Positions 1-8,045 are shown, numbered from the stretch's first letter. The stretch: 10,413 nucleotides of DNA from Owenia fusiformis (GCA_903813345.2 CAIIXF020000438.1:1-10413), one strand, 5' to 3'. Numbers and translations: made by a program. The notes: generated by a model not told the origin, from the sequence alone.

Positions 1-24
1 GTACTCTTTTAACAAATGATTTCT

Positions 25-38
25 GTTACCATAGCAAC
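25..38. promoter_or_regulatory. RFX X-box-like palindrome, unit 1
   Basis: GTTACCATAGCAAC fits the X-box consensus (GTHNYYATRRNAAC) at every position. The same site is perfect in unit 3. The match is read directly; that any RFX factor binds here is inference. Confidence 0.5.
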
Positions 39-353
39 CAAATTACCAACATTGAAGGCACTTGTTATACTGGTAGGACATGTAAACGGATGATTACCCA
101 TAAATATCAAGATGATTGATTGAATATTCTAGGAATTATACAATATGGCTTTCATAGTGCCCCCTTAATGTGAACTTTTTAAAAAAATATTTCTGTTACC
201 AGAGCAACCAATTGACCATCATTGATGGCACTTGTCATACTGATAGAACATGATAAGCAGATGATTACCTGTAAATATCAAGATGATTGATTAAATATTC
301 CGGGAATTATACATAGTACCCCCTTGATGTGCAATTTTTAACAAATGATTTCT

Positions 354-367
354 GTTACCATAGCAAC
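354..367. promoter_or_regulatory. RFX X-box-like palindrome, unit 3
   Basis: A second perfect GTTACCATAGCAAC at the same place in the repeat unit. Unit 2 (195-208) has a changed centre (CAGAG for CATAG), unit 4 (513-526) has a changed right half (AGCTAC), and the diverged copy (682-695) differs at the first base and has AGTAAC on the right. Confidence 0.5.
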
Positions 368-656
368 CAATTGACCAACATTGATGGCACTTGTCATACT
401 GGTAAGACATGATAAGTAGATGATTACCCATAAATATCAAAATGATTAATTGAATATTCTAGGAATTATACATAGTATCTCCTTAATGTGTACTTTTTAA
501 TCAATTATTTCTGTTACCATAGCTACCAAGTGTTAAACATTAATGAAACTTGTCATAGTGGTAGTGCATTATAAGTAGATGATTACCTGTAAATATCAAG
601 ATGAATGGCTGTATATTCTAGGAATTATAGATGGCTTTCATTGTACCCCCCTTAAA

Positions 657-1034
657 ATCATACCAATGGGGTATAAATCAGTTTACCATAGTAACCAGTA
701 ATCCAACACAAATTTTCCATGATAGTCAAACATAATTATGTGTATAATATCTGTTAATTTCAGGACAAACGGTTACTTATTTTCTTCAAAAAGTTGAACA
801 CAAATAAAGAATTCTTTGGAAAAGTGCCACGTCCCCTTTCTAAATTTACTTGCATTGCCATATAATATCAGCAATAGATTCCACTGTGTGGATAATATAA
901 AACAGCAGTTGATTTAATATTATCAAATATACTTTGAATAAGTTTTCTAAAATGGTTTCATGGTGATTCCTTCCAATTTCATGAAAATAATATGTGTTTT
1001 GTCTCATGGGGTATCTTACATTTTGACGAAAATG
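657..1034. other. Non-coding spacer with a diverged repeat copy
   Basis: The first 100 bases or so look like a strongly diverged further copy of the upstream tandem unit: TTTACCATAGTAACCAG, then a block resembling the CATGATA..AATTATG part. The rest, from about 765 to 1034, is AT-rich with no feature I recognise. A minus-strand frame of 67 codons crosses into the next repeat copy and has no recognisable domain. Confidence 0.45.
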
Positions 1035-1133
1035 TGTACTTTTTAACATATGATCTCCAATTCCATAGCAACCAGTTGATCAACTTTAATGAAACTTGTC
1101 ATAATGGTAGGACATGATAAGTACATGATTACC
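1035..1133. repeat. Truncated further copy of the 160-bp unit
   Basis: TGTACTTTTTAACATATGAT, then CCATAGCAACCAGTTGATCAAC, GAAACTTGTCATAATGGTAGGACATGATAAGTACATGATTACC follow the upstream unit closely. The left half of its X-box is lost (AATTCCATAGCAAC at 1059-1072). The match stops abruptly after GATTACC at 1133, where intact units continue with TGTAAATATCAAGATG. This abrupt stop marks the insertion junction of the LTR-like segment. Confidence 0.85.
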
Positions 1134-2000
1134 TGTCACAATATTGACGCAAGTCCTTTAAGTCAGTGTAATATAATACACATATGTCCTTTAAATCTTT
1201 TTAATTGTTAGTTAATTACTTGTGTACTCAGTGTTGACCTTAGCCAATTATTGTCAGTTTATTTCCTCATGCAAACTTAGTTATATTACAAACATGTGCT
1301 GGTGTAGATGTGGTTACAGGTGAATAGATGTCTAAGCGTTCTTGTGCAGTGATAGTGATGGTAGTGAAGCATAGTTAATCAAGGTGATGATGTGAAGCCT
1401 TATACATCGAGAACGTGAATTGACTGTGTTTGTGAAGTGTGACTTTGAGAAATTAATGAACATCTTTATGGTGCTAAGAACATATAAAGTGAGCAGAGCA
1501 GTTTAAAGTCTTGACATTTGTGAACATTATTAGGACGTATGGTGTTAATGCTGAAGTGATAGATTTGTATAGAATACTCGGCATATAGTGAACATTAGTG
1601 ATATCTTCAAAACAATATTATCAAAGTCTGAGAGACTTCTTCATAGACCCGACGTCGATATTGGTGACTTGGCATCTTCTACTGCCGTAAACCCTACTCG
1701 TCTTCTACGATATATTACATGACAACTAGCATACTAATATTCAAGACTGTTTCTCATACAGAGTGTCCATAAAGGACTTATCTACAATAAGAACTCTTTC
1801 ATTTATAGTGAATATCGTATGATTTTGTTTACATTTTGTTTGTGTTTGTATTTATAATTTACTTAGTTAAGGTAGTTTGATAAGTAAGTTTCGTGCAAAT
1901 AATTAATATTTAGTTATTTTTGTGAATAAAACTCAGTAAATTTATATGCCAGTGTTGTTCTATCGTGGTATAATTTAAATAAGAACCCGACCCTGTGACA
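1134..2000 (+). mobile_element. Putative LTR of a retrotransposon (solo or 5' LTR), 867 bp
   Basis: The segment begins TGTCACA (1134-1140), exactly where the host repeat unit is broken off, and ends TGTGACA (1994-2000). The two ends are perfect 7-bp inverted repeats in the TG...CA pattern of LTRs. An AATAAA lies 70 bp before the end on the plus strand, as expected for the R/U5 part, and a TATAAA at 1483-1488 could be a promoter. No open frame is present, as expected for an LTR. The flanks (GATTACC left, AAGGGGT right) do not form a target duplication, and the host repeat does not resume after 2000. It could therefore be a 5' LTR whose body was deleted or decayed, or a rearranged solo LTR. No clear tRNA primer site follows. 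Family unknown; Ty3/gypsy-like is a guess. Confidence 0.55.
1925..1930 (+). promoter_or_regulatory. Polyadenylation signal within putative LTR
   Basis: AATAAA in the context TTTTTGTGAATAAAACTCAG, followed by a T/G-rich stretch (GTGTTGTTCTATCGTGG) typical of the downstream element of a poly(A) site. Its place 70 bp before the TGTGACA end supports the LTR reading. Confidence 0.45.
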
Positions 2001-2883
2001 AAGGGGTTGATGAAACTTCAAAGCGATAATGATGCAAGTTGTTTTTCATATAAGCGATGGTAAGCTTTTCTGTCTACAATTAGACAATAGTCTTCAATCC
2101 TAAAGATGGACATATATGCGATTTTGATCTACAGTTATGAATTGCAACATTTTGGAGAAATTAGTATAAATATCTGTATGATGAACATCAAACTCCTAAT
2201 AATAATAATAAAGAACTAATTGCAAATATGTGTATCTCATATCTAGATTATTTTTGACATTTTTATTATTTCCGTATTTCGACTTAGGGATTATTTCGAT
2301 AATTCAAGTTTTTAGGATCTGCCATTTTGGATTAAGATCTCGTCCGATCCGTTGGAGATTTTGATTTATTTTTGAATTAAAAAAACAATCATGGTGGACT
2401 ACATAAATCAGAAATATAAGCCTATGTCGAAATAGCTCCATGGTGAAGTAGCCCCATACGTCGAAGTTCGACAGATCTCCCTACTGGAGCATACTGTAAA
2501 GTGATGTACATTGTGAGAAAACTTTCATCACTTTTACATGTGTTAATTAATTTCCGAAGTCCCTTGCATCCCAGGCAGGGCATGAAATGATGAACAGGCA
2601 TGTTTGAATGGACAATAGAGTACCAATGTAAAAAAAAACACATTTATGGGGATAGTCATGGGCATTCAATAGAAAGCCCATGGGATAATAGAGGATGATC
2701 AAAAGGCTGTTATATCAGATCAGTCAGCCTTAAGGTCAGGGTGCACTTTTGAATTTTTTTTACAATTTTGAAAAGTAAACCACTGAATATTCTAGTTATT
2801 CAAACATTCTGAAGAATTATCAACACTCAATTAATAGTCTAAGTACACTAATGCATCTTTTGTGCAAGAATGAAAGATGTAGA
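2001..2883. other. Unassigned AT-rich sequence
   Basis: No coding exon, RNA gene or complete repeat recognised. There is a short AAT microsatellite around 2198-2213 and a 7-bp inverted repeat, CATGGGC/GCCCATG, at 2657-2663 and 2676-2682. A 73-codon minus-strand frame at 2422-2643 has no recognisable motif. If the segment at 1134-2000 is a 5' LTR, the first part of this stretch would be the decayed internal region of that element, but no gag or pol similarity is visible. Confidence 0.4.
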
Positions 2884-3158
2884 TGACGTCAGATGTGTTG
2901 AATGAGTTATGTTTATCTGAAATTTGAACATGACTGTATTCACGCCTTCTAAAGATTGTAAAAAAAGTCAACATTTCACCCGGGGTATATTCGCGAAGAA
3001 TGCCTCCGGTAATCCGTGTAATGTGTGACGTCATAACGGCGTGTCGTATTGCTGGCGGACCACAAGGAGGATTGGCTCCCAGAGTGCAACATCGATATTC
3101 TGTCCCATATATGGGCATGTCGTGCTACAAAATTTGAATTCCAACAGCCGCCATTTTG
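2884..3158. promoter_or_regulatory. Promoter-like cluster: two CREs, CCAAT, YY1-type site
   Basis: Two perfect TGACGTCA palindromes (2884-2891 and 3026-3033) lie 142 bp apart. An inverted CCAAT box (ATTGG, 3071-3075) and a YY1-type GCCGCCATTTTG (3147-3158) follow. The region is richer in GC and CpG than its surroundings (CCCGGGG, TTCGCGAA, AACGGCG). This combination is typical of housekeeping promoters, possibly firing to the left, since the YY1 motif read on the minus strand gives AAAATGGCGGC. That reading starts a frame that stops after nine codons. A 95-codon minus-strand frame (2831-3118) overlaps the cluster; it has several Cys residues but no domain I can name. A decayed promoter or part of a repeat would look the same. 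Confidence 0.3.
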
Positions 3159-3266
3159 TTCACTTCAACATTTGAATCGTGAATTTTGGTCTTATTTCCT
3201 AACGAAAAATTCCAAAACTCACAGGAAATGATCGAGATATTGGTTCGAATCTTTTGAACTGTTTAT

Positions 3267-3293
3267 TATGTCACCACCAAAAGTGGTGACATA
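3267..3293. repeat. Perfect hairpin at head of minisatellite-bearing repeat
   Basis: An 11-bp perfect stem (TATGTCACCAC / GTGGTGACATA) with a CAAAA loop. It sits just upstream of the GC-rich duplication and the minisatellite, with TATTGTTATGGTCTCCG following. I read it as the left terminus of the larger repeat that carries the minisatellite. Its family is not established; terminal hairpins and internal minisatellites both occur in Helitron-like non-autonomous elements. Confidence 0.6.
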
Positions 3294-3330
3294 TTGTTAT
3301 GGTCTCCGTTTTTTTGCGACGGCGGTTGGT

Positions 3331-3358
3331 GGTTGGCGTCCGGCGGTTGGCGTCCGGC
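3331..3358. repeat. 14-bp GC-rich direct duplication
   Basis: GGTTGGCGTCCGGC occurs twice with no spacer, preceded by a partial GGCGGTTGGT. The block is GC-rich inside an AT-rich neighbourhood and lies between the terminal hairpin and the minisatellite. Confidence 0.85.
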
Positions 3359-3394
3359 GTCTGTAACAATTTCTTACAACTTCCTATAACTTAA

Positions 3395-3737
3395 CAAATA
3401 CTGTTTAGACTGACTTCAATTTTTTTCTAAATCATCTACATGTTCTCAGAAGTTCAAATCTGACTTTAGATTTGACATTTGACCTTCAATGACCTTCTCA
3501 ATGTCAAAAAGGTCTTTTTTCAACTTGCTTCACATTGACTAAATTTTTTTTCAAAATCATCTACATGTTCTCAGAAATTCAAATCTGACTTTAGATTTGA
3601 CTTTAGATTTGACATTTGACCTTCAAATATGACTTTAGATTTGACCTTCAATGACCTTCTCAAGGTAAAAAAAAGGTCAAAAAGGTCTGTTTTCAACTTG
3701 CTTCAAATTGACTAAATTTTTTTTCAAAATCATCTAC
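3395..3737. repeat. Minisatellite, left block
   Basis: About two and a half units, with unit starts (A/GTGTTCTCAG following CATCTAC) at 3440 and 3565. A unit reads TTCAAATCTGACTTTAGATT, then TGACATTTGACCTTCAATGACC, TTCTCAAGGTCAAAAAGGTC, TTTTTTCAACTTGCTTC, AAATTGACTAA and an oligo-T run ending CAAAATCATCTAC. The unit from 3565 is long (173 bp) because its TTTGACTTTAGA part is partly duplicated. The block stops at CATCTAC, the exact position where the transposon begins. The same array continues at 8970. Confidence 0.93.
3735..3737. repeat. Target site duplication TAC, left copy
   Basis: TAC precedes the CACTG end at 3738 and is repeated directly after the CAGTG end at 8970-8972. Intact minisatellite junctions have a single TAC at this place (for example CATCTACGTGTTCTCAG around 9114-9130), so the duplication arose with the insertion. 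Confidence 0.8.
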
Positions 3738-3762
3738 CACTGCGTCAAATGTGAAATTCCAA
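3738..3762. repeat. Left terminal inverted repeat
   Basis: Starts CACTGCGTCAAAT and ends ATTCCAA. It differs from the right end at positions 9, 14, 17 and 18 only. The CACTG terminus is the expected end for CMC-type elements. Confidence 0.85.
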
Positions 3763-3766
3763 GCAA

Positions 3767-3886
3767 TTTCTAGACGTGCAAAGATAGTCTAGGAACTCCG
3801 CGTATCTAGAGATTCCAAGACGTGTCAAGAGGTGCAAAGACCTCGCGTGTAAAGAGCGTGTCAAGAGTTTTGATATCTCTTTGCAC
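3767..3886. repeat. Left subterminal repeat cluster
   Basis: Contains TTTCTAGACGTG (3767-3778), TCTAGGAACTCCGCGTA, TCTAGAGAT (3805-3813), CGTGTCAAGAGGTGCAAAGA (3821-3840), GCGTGTAAAGAG (3845-3856) and GCGTGTCAAGAG (3856-3867), plus an inverted TCTTTGCAC (3878-3886) that pairs with GTGCAAAGA (3832-3840). In plant CACTA elements such motifs bind the transposition protein; that role here is inference. Confidence 0.75.
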
Positions 3887-3890
3887 AGCC

Positions 3891-4332
3891 TTATCAAAAC
3901 AAACAGTATAATTAGACTGGCCACATGTTGTTATGCCCTATAGTCGCGCTTAATTATACTTTACTAGGATTGGAATATAACAATCATTTTAATTTCGTGT
4001 TAATAATAATTTGTGTTTTTTAAATCATTATCAAAATAAAATTAATTTAAAAGTATGCGTGTAAGTATAGGCAATAGCTTAGTCGGAATGAGTAGATGTG
4101 TGCAGATGGAGATCGCCTATGTATTTTGCTAAATCTGACATTTTTACAGGATCATGTTAAAGATCAAATGAAAACACGAAATGTGTTTTTCTTAGGTTTA
4201 TCTACCCTGATTTCGAGTGATTTTAACTTGGACGCATATTCCTAGATATTAAAACAGTTTGAATAATTAACAAAGTCCACTTTGAACCGTGTCAATCAAA
4301 TTATCAATTGTCAAATATGTAGATAGCACATG
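3891..4332. other. Element interior, nothing recognised
   Basis: AT-rich sequence after the left subterminal cluster. No coding frame, RNA gene or clear repeat could be identified. Confidence 0.4.
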
Positions 4333-4527
4333 CAGGCCCGAATACAGGGGGGATAGATTGGTTCTAGCGACCCCCCCCTCCGTGACCAAAATTGCATTTT
4401 TTACCCCATACTGAGCACCTTTTAAATTATTTTGCTCATTTTTGAACTAACATTGCCAAAAGTAAACTCCCCCTGGAATTTCTTAAAAAAGTAACCCACC
4501 CCTTGGCAAATCCTGGCTATGGGTCTG
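4333..4527. repeat. hAT/MITE-like short repeat with imperfect inverted ends
   Basis: Starts CAGGCCCGAATACAGG and ends CCTGGCTATGGGTCTG, whose reverse complement is CAGACCCATAGCCAGG; 11 of 16 positions match. CAGGG-type ends and a GTAGCCAG motif are common in non-autonomous hAT elements of invertebrates. It contains a C8 run next to a G6 run (4347-4378). An 8-bp target duplication, the hAT hallmark, is not seen, so this may be degraded or a different family. Confidence 0.35.
4371..4378. repeat. Poly-C run (C8)
   Basis: Eight C residues in the hAT-like repeat, with a G6 run a little upstream. Confidence 0.9.
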
Positions 4528-5414
4528 AAACGCCTGAAACATGCTCTGATATAATAAGGCATATTCTGTGATCTGAGCATATCAGATGGGAAGAGTTATG
4601 AATGTCAATAAGTGTGATTGTTATCATGCAATCATCTACCTTAATGTCAATACATTACATAATGTAGTAAGGCATTGTACATGTATTTAACAACAGGCAC
4701 ATCCTTCTTCAAAGGACTTCATTTATACTTGTAAAATACCCTTCCAGCGAGGATGCAACAGGCACAGTTACACAAGTTTTATGACCCCAATTAGATGAAA
4801 TATGAGCTGGGATGAAAGATCTCAAAAATCAAGGGCTGGGAAGATTTGAGATGTCATGGTTTACTATCATGACGCTGAAACATGTGTCGCTTATTGTCAC
4901 CTGTATTGATCATGATGGGGCGACGGCAGTGCCCCGAGTCTTTTTGATCTGTTTAATCTTATTAGTTACTATTTAAAATTGAATAATTTAGGACCCCGGA
5001 AGCAAAACAACTCTTTGTTATGAAAGGAATACACCACCCACATGGACAGAACCCCTCATGTAAACCATCTATAAATACCTTTGAAATCAATTTGATTTTC
5101 GATCTACATCTGAATCTCAGATGGAGAGTACTCTTTGACAAGATCAACATTTAAAAGTGTAGGAAAGTTTTGATAAAGATGTTTAATAGCTAATTATTCA
5201 GACATATTGTTCTTTCATGTTGACGATTATCGAACATAATTCCAATCAACTTCCATGATATTTGCAATTTTGAATTTTGAATTATTTTGAATGCAAATGT
5301 ACTCAAGTACTATATCCTGAGTTCTGCCCGGATCCCCGAAAACGTTTAAAATCAAACTCGATTATTTAGCTAGACTTCAAAATAAGGCATTCAATAGAAA
5401 CATGAAATCCATAT
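4528..5414. other. Element interior, nothing recognised
   Basis: AT-rich and without a recognised gene. Small inverted repeats occur, for example CTGATAT/ATATCAG around 4546-4586 and an imperfect 16-bp palindrome TACATTACATAATGTA near 4652-4667. A 62-codon minus-strand frame at 4962-5150 has no identifiable domain. Confidence 0.4.
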
Positions 5415-5490
5415 CACTGTATAAATTGTGGAATTTCTAGTAATTTTTAGACGTGCTTAGCCGGTCTAGAAACTCTGCGTATCTAGAGAT
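5415..5490. repeat. Second, internal copy of the CACTG left terminus
   Basis: Aligns without gaps to 3738-3813 over 76 bases with 60 identities, from CACTG through TTTTTAGACGTGC and GGTCTAGAAACTCTGCGTA to TCTAGAGAT. The similarity begins exactly at CACTG and ends at 5490. This marks the end of another, related element in the same orientation. No matching right end was found inside the window, so it is a truncated nested copy or a remnant of a composite. Confidence 0.8.
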
Positions 5491-5535
5491 ATTGACCAGG
5501 GCCTACACAAATATTCTTAACACCACTTATTAAAG

Positions 5536-5547
5536 GATGCATGCATC
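5536..5547. repeat. 12-bp perfect palindrome
   Basis: GATGCATGCATC is fully self-complementary. No function can be assigned. Confidence 0.6.
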
Positions 5548-5884
5548 AAGGGGTAGACATCATTCAAAAGACATAAACATGACCGGGTCGGTCAGGGGAA
5601 GGTTTGCATACGATGCAATTTGTACATGCAAGCTCATTTTTCACATATAAATTAATAAAGTCGATTCCTTGGGAATACGTTATTGGGTTTATAAGCGTAA
5701 CGAGGAGAAGCGATGGGTTCGCACCCCCTCCTACAAGCAATAAAAGGTACCATAAGGTAGAGGAAGAAAAGAGCATTAAATTGATTTTTTGTTTGAAGCT
5801 TCTAGCTCAGGTTTGAAGGAAGTTGCATCATTTTCGTAAAAATTCAAAACAAATATTTTTTGCCTCATTTATGTCACGATCGCA

Positions 5885-5944
5885 CCCCCCGACTGAAAAC
5901 CTAAAATATTTTGGTGATTGCATCACCCCTCCCCCCGACTGAAA
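5885..5944. repeat. 14-bp direct repeat CCCCCCGACTGAAA, two copies
   Basis: Copies at 5885-5898 and 5931-5944, 46 bp apart, both in the right part of the candidate MITE. They look like a local duplication of its C-rich subterminal part. Confidence 0.7.
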
Positions 5945-5960
5945 GCTGGCTACGGCCCTG

Positions 5961-6845
5961 GGGTTTTATCGAAAACTATATCGTCAACATTTTATCATTA
6001 TGCGGAAAGTCCAATATGAAATCTTAAATGGTAAATATGTTGCATTTATGGAGGGAATTCCACTGTAAACTATAATGTGAATGTTTGATATGAATACTTC
6101 CATACAACCATCAATATCCATTCTTTTGAAATAAGATGTTACAACAAAGGGAATATTGAAAACTACAGTGGTAAGAGCATCTTTCTGACTGCTAATTATG
6201 TGTATCAACATTTTGATTGCACCTCAGCTGGAGATTAAATCTTATAATAATTTGATCAAAGGGATTGTAATTTTCCCCAATTCGCTTATCTATGTTACAA
6301 TCTGTATACTTGTTATATTGTGAGCGGTATGTGTTGATAAACCAAAAAGATATGTTTTTTGGATATCAACATTTAGAAAAAGTGAAAGATACCATTCTAT
6401 ATATTTTCTTAGTGTTTAGCATAGGTAAGAATGGGGGATGGGCTGGCGGGGGTCCGTCTTTGAATAATTCCAAGGGGTTCATATATTATCACAATTTTGC
6501 TACAAAATCACTTGGAAAGTGCATGATTTGAAAGATTATTTGGCCAAGGCATCCGCTATTAACATGAGTATGAATTTTATAAAAAAAATTACTTGAATCA
6601 AAATCGAAGAATTCCTTGCCCCGTGTGTTCACCATTCACCCCGGGGGTTCACACTCGGCTCAGGTGGGGTACCTTTTTTACATTTGGTATGTCAAGCCAA
6701 TGGACCCACATGTTACCCCTCAATTGTGGTACGGCATTGGTCCCGGGGCATTGGTCTAGTTGTTACACATATCCTTCATTTGAGGTTGTTTATGATCATT
6801 TTACTCAAAGATCTGCCTTCTTCTCGGGGCATTCGATATTTCGAA
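5961..6845. other. Element interior, no gene recognised
   Basis: AT-rich, with a G-rich patch near 6431-6451 (GGGGGATGGGCTGGCGGGGG) and CCCCGGGGG near 6640. Frames of 75, 79 and 107 codons occur; none shows a domain, a signal peptide or a convincing composition. The longest, 6593-6916, ends inside the degenerate repeat that follows. Confidence 0.4.
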
Positions 6846-6960
6846 TGGCCTTGGTCTTATATTCTGAATATTTGGTACCCGGGGGTATGGCATTGATTCT
6901 ATATTTGGATGTTTGACATGGCATTGGTCTTGTGTTTGGACATTTGATATGGCTTTTTGG
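6846..6960. repeat. Degenerate tandem repeat, unit about 31 bp
   Basis: Units start with TGGC at 6846, 6888, 6919 and 6950. The units at 6888 and 6919 are exactly 31 bp and share 23 positions (TGGCATTG..TTTGGA..TTTGA). Further GGCATTGGTC fragments occur upstream at 6733 and 6748. Confidence 0.55.
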
Positions 6961-7440
6961 GGTTTATTTTAGTTTGTATGAGAACACATTTAATGCCACC
7001 CCCCAAATTACAAATCTACATCTATTCTCTCTATCCCAAAGGTGGATCGGAAGCATGAAAAACAGATGCAGACTCGGGACAGTTGCGAGGGGGGCTATAA
7101 TGGAGAAATTCGTTTTGATTTTGAGTCTAACTGAAATATTTTGTCACAAATATTAATTAAATACGCAAATAGCCTGTTTTATTAAATGAGACTAGGGCAA
7201 AAAATCTATTCATTAAATCTAAAGCCTAGACGATATCTTCTGTAATCAAGGTGGTTTTGGTACACTTCCGCAATTATAAAAACAAAAACATAGACTAAGT
7301 TATTAATCTTTTGTTATCATATCAGATTAAGTCAGTTTTGTCTCCGATTGTTATGCAGGTGTGTGTATCGACTCCAGTGAACAACATTAAGTGAATCAAT
7401 CCTTGAAATTCCCAAATTCATTCCAAATTCTGGCCGTTAA

Positions 7441-7456
7441 CCCCCCCCCCTCCCCC
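7441..7456. repeat. Poly-C tract C10-T-C5
   Basis: Its minus strand is a G-tract able to form a quadruplex. It lies in AT-rich surroundings, directly after CTGGCCGTTAA. Confidence 0.95.
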
Positions 7457-7783
7457 ATGTCTCTTAATTACATTTATTTTGCAAATGATATATAAATTAT
7501 AGATTAAAATATTTCATTTTCGAATTGCACAAAGGGCAACATGTGAAGATAAAACCGCGATCCTAAAGCTACTTGCGAAACAAAGTGGTTTATGGTCCCC
7601 AATATCATTATTATATTAATACCAATACAATGTACCTCTATGAATATCATAAATTCACTCCTTTTTAATATCAATAGTCAAACAAATTAAGTAGTATGCT
7701 ACAGTTGGTTATCAATCGGAGTTCACGACCTATTGATTACTCTTTAATACAAAATTTAACCATTTTAGAATGGGTAACTCACA

Positions 7784-7795
7784 CCCCCCCCCCCC
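7784..7795. repeat. Poly-C tract (C12)
   Basis: An uninterrupted run of 12 C after CTCACA, the longest homopolymer of C or G in the window. Confidence 0.95.
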
Positions 7796-8045
7796 GTCCA
7801 TGTCCATGAAGTGCGTAGACTGACATAATAGTGCCATTTATTAATTAAACATCACTGATTTATGTTGAGACATTTAGTGCGATTATTTCATTTCTTTGTT
7901 CAAAAAGTTAAAGCACCAATTAAATACATATTTTTATCACACAAAAGGGGCAGAATACTTGACCTTGTATCAATTCATATCCCGATAATTCTTTACAAGG
8001 GAATGTTTCTTATTATAACATAAGCAGCGCCTAGGCGTCGATTGA

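Larger units (their letters stand above)
1..656. repeat. Tandem array, four units of about 160-170 bp
   Basis: Four head-to-tail copies can be aligned by eye, starting at about 1, 171, 330 and 489. Each runs from a T-rich start (TGTACTTTTTAA-like), through TTCTGTTACCATAGCAACCA and a CTTGTCATACTGGTAGGACATG block, then GATTACC..TAAATATCAAGATGATTGAT, to an end of the form AGGAATTATACATAGTACCCCCTTAATG. Copies 2 and 3 are both 159 bp; copies 1 and 4 carry an extra ATGGCTTTCAT-like segment near the 3' end. The first copy may continue to the left of the window. Tandem cores of this size are known from the pearl family of bivalve mobile elements, but I see no diagnostic terminal sequences, so that link is only a possibility. 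Confidence 0.93.
5497..5960. repeat. Candidate MITE with CAGGGCC / GGCCCTG ends
   Basis: Begins CAGGGCCTACAC, seven bases after the internal CACTG terminus copy ends, and finishes GCTGGCTACGGCCCTG. The outer 7 bp are perfect inverted repeats, and the right end resembles that of the repeat at 4333-4527 (TGGCTAYGG). No target duplication is visible. Two overlapping 70-codon frames on opposite strands inside it (5564-5776, 5604-5816) have no recognisable motif. Confidence 0.35.

Noticed and set aside
1-656. CRISPR-like array
   Set aside because: The whole 160-bp unit is repeated, without short conserved repeats separated by unique spacers, and the sequence is eukaryotic in style.
2661-2675. 15-base match GGCATTCAATAGAAA with 5386-5400
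   Set aside because: The similarity does not extend on either side, and one such match is not unexpected in AT-rich DNA of this length.
2831-3118. 95-codon minus-strand frame with several Cys residues, considered as a zinc-finger or THAP-like exon
   Set aside because: The cysteine spacing and conserved residues of those domains are not present, and the frame overlaps the cluster of promoter-like motifs.
3242-3251. GGTTCGAATC, resembling a tRNA B box
   Set aside because: No A box at a suitable distance upstream and no acceptor or anticodon stem could be formed.
5716-5726. GGTTCGCACCC as a B box and TAGCTCAG at 5803 as an A box of a SINE
   Set aside because: They are in the wrong order and the B box lacks a conserved A. 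No tRNA-like head could be built.
6593-6916. 107-codon open frame on the plus strand, the longest in the window
   Set aside because: No recognisable domain, an overlapping 70-codon frame in another phase, and its end lies in a degenerate tandem repeat. A frame of this length is not surprising in 10 kb of both strands.
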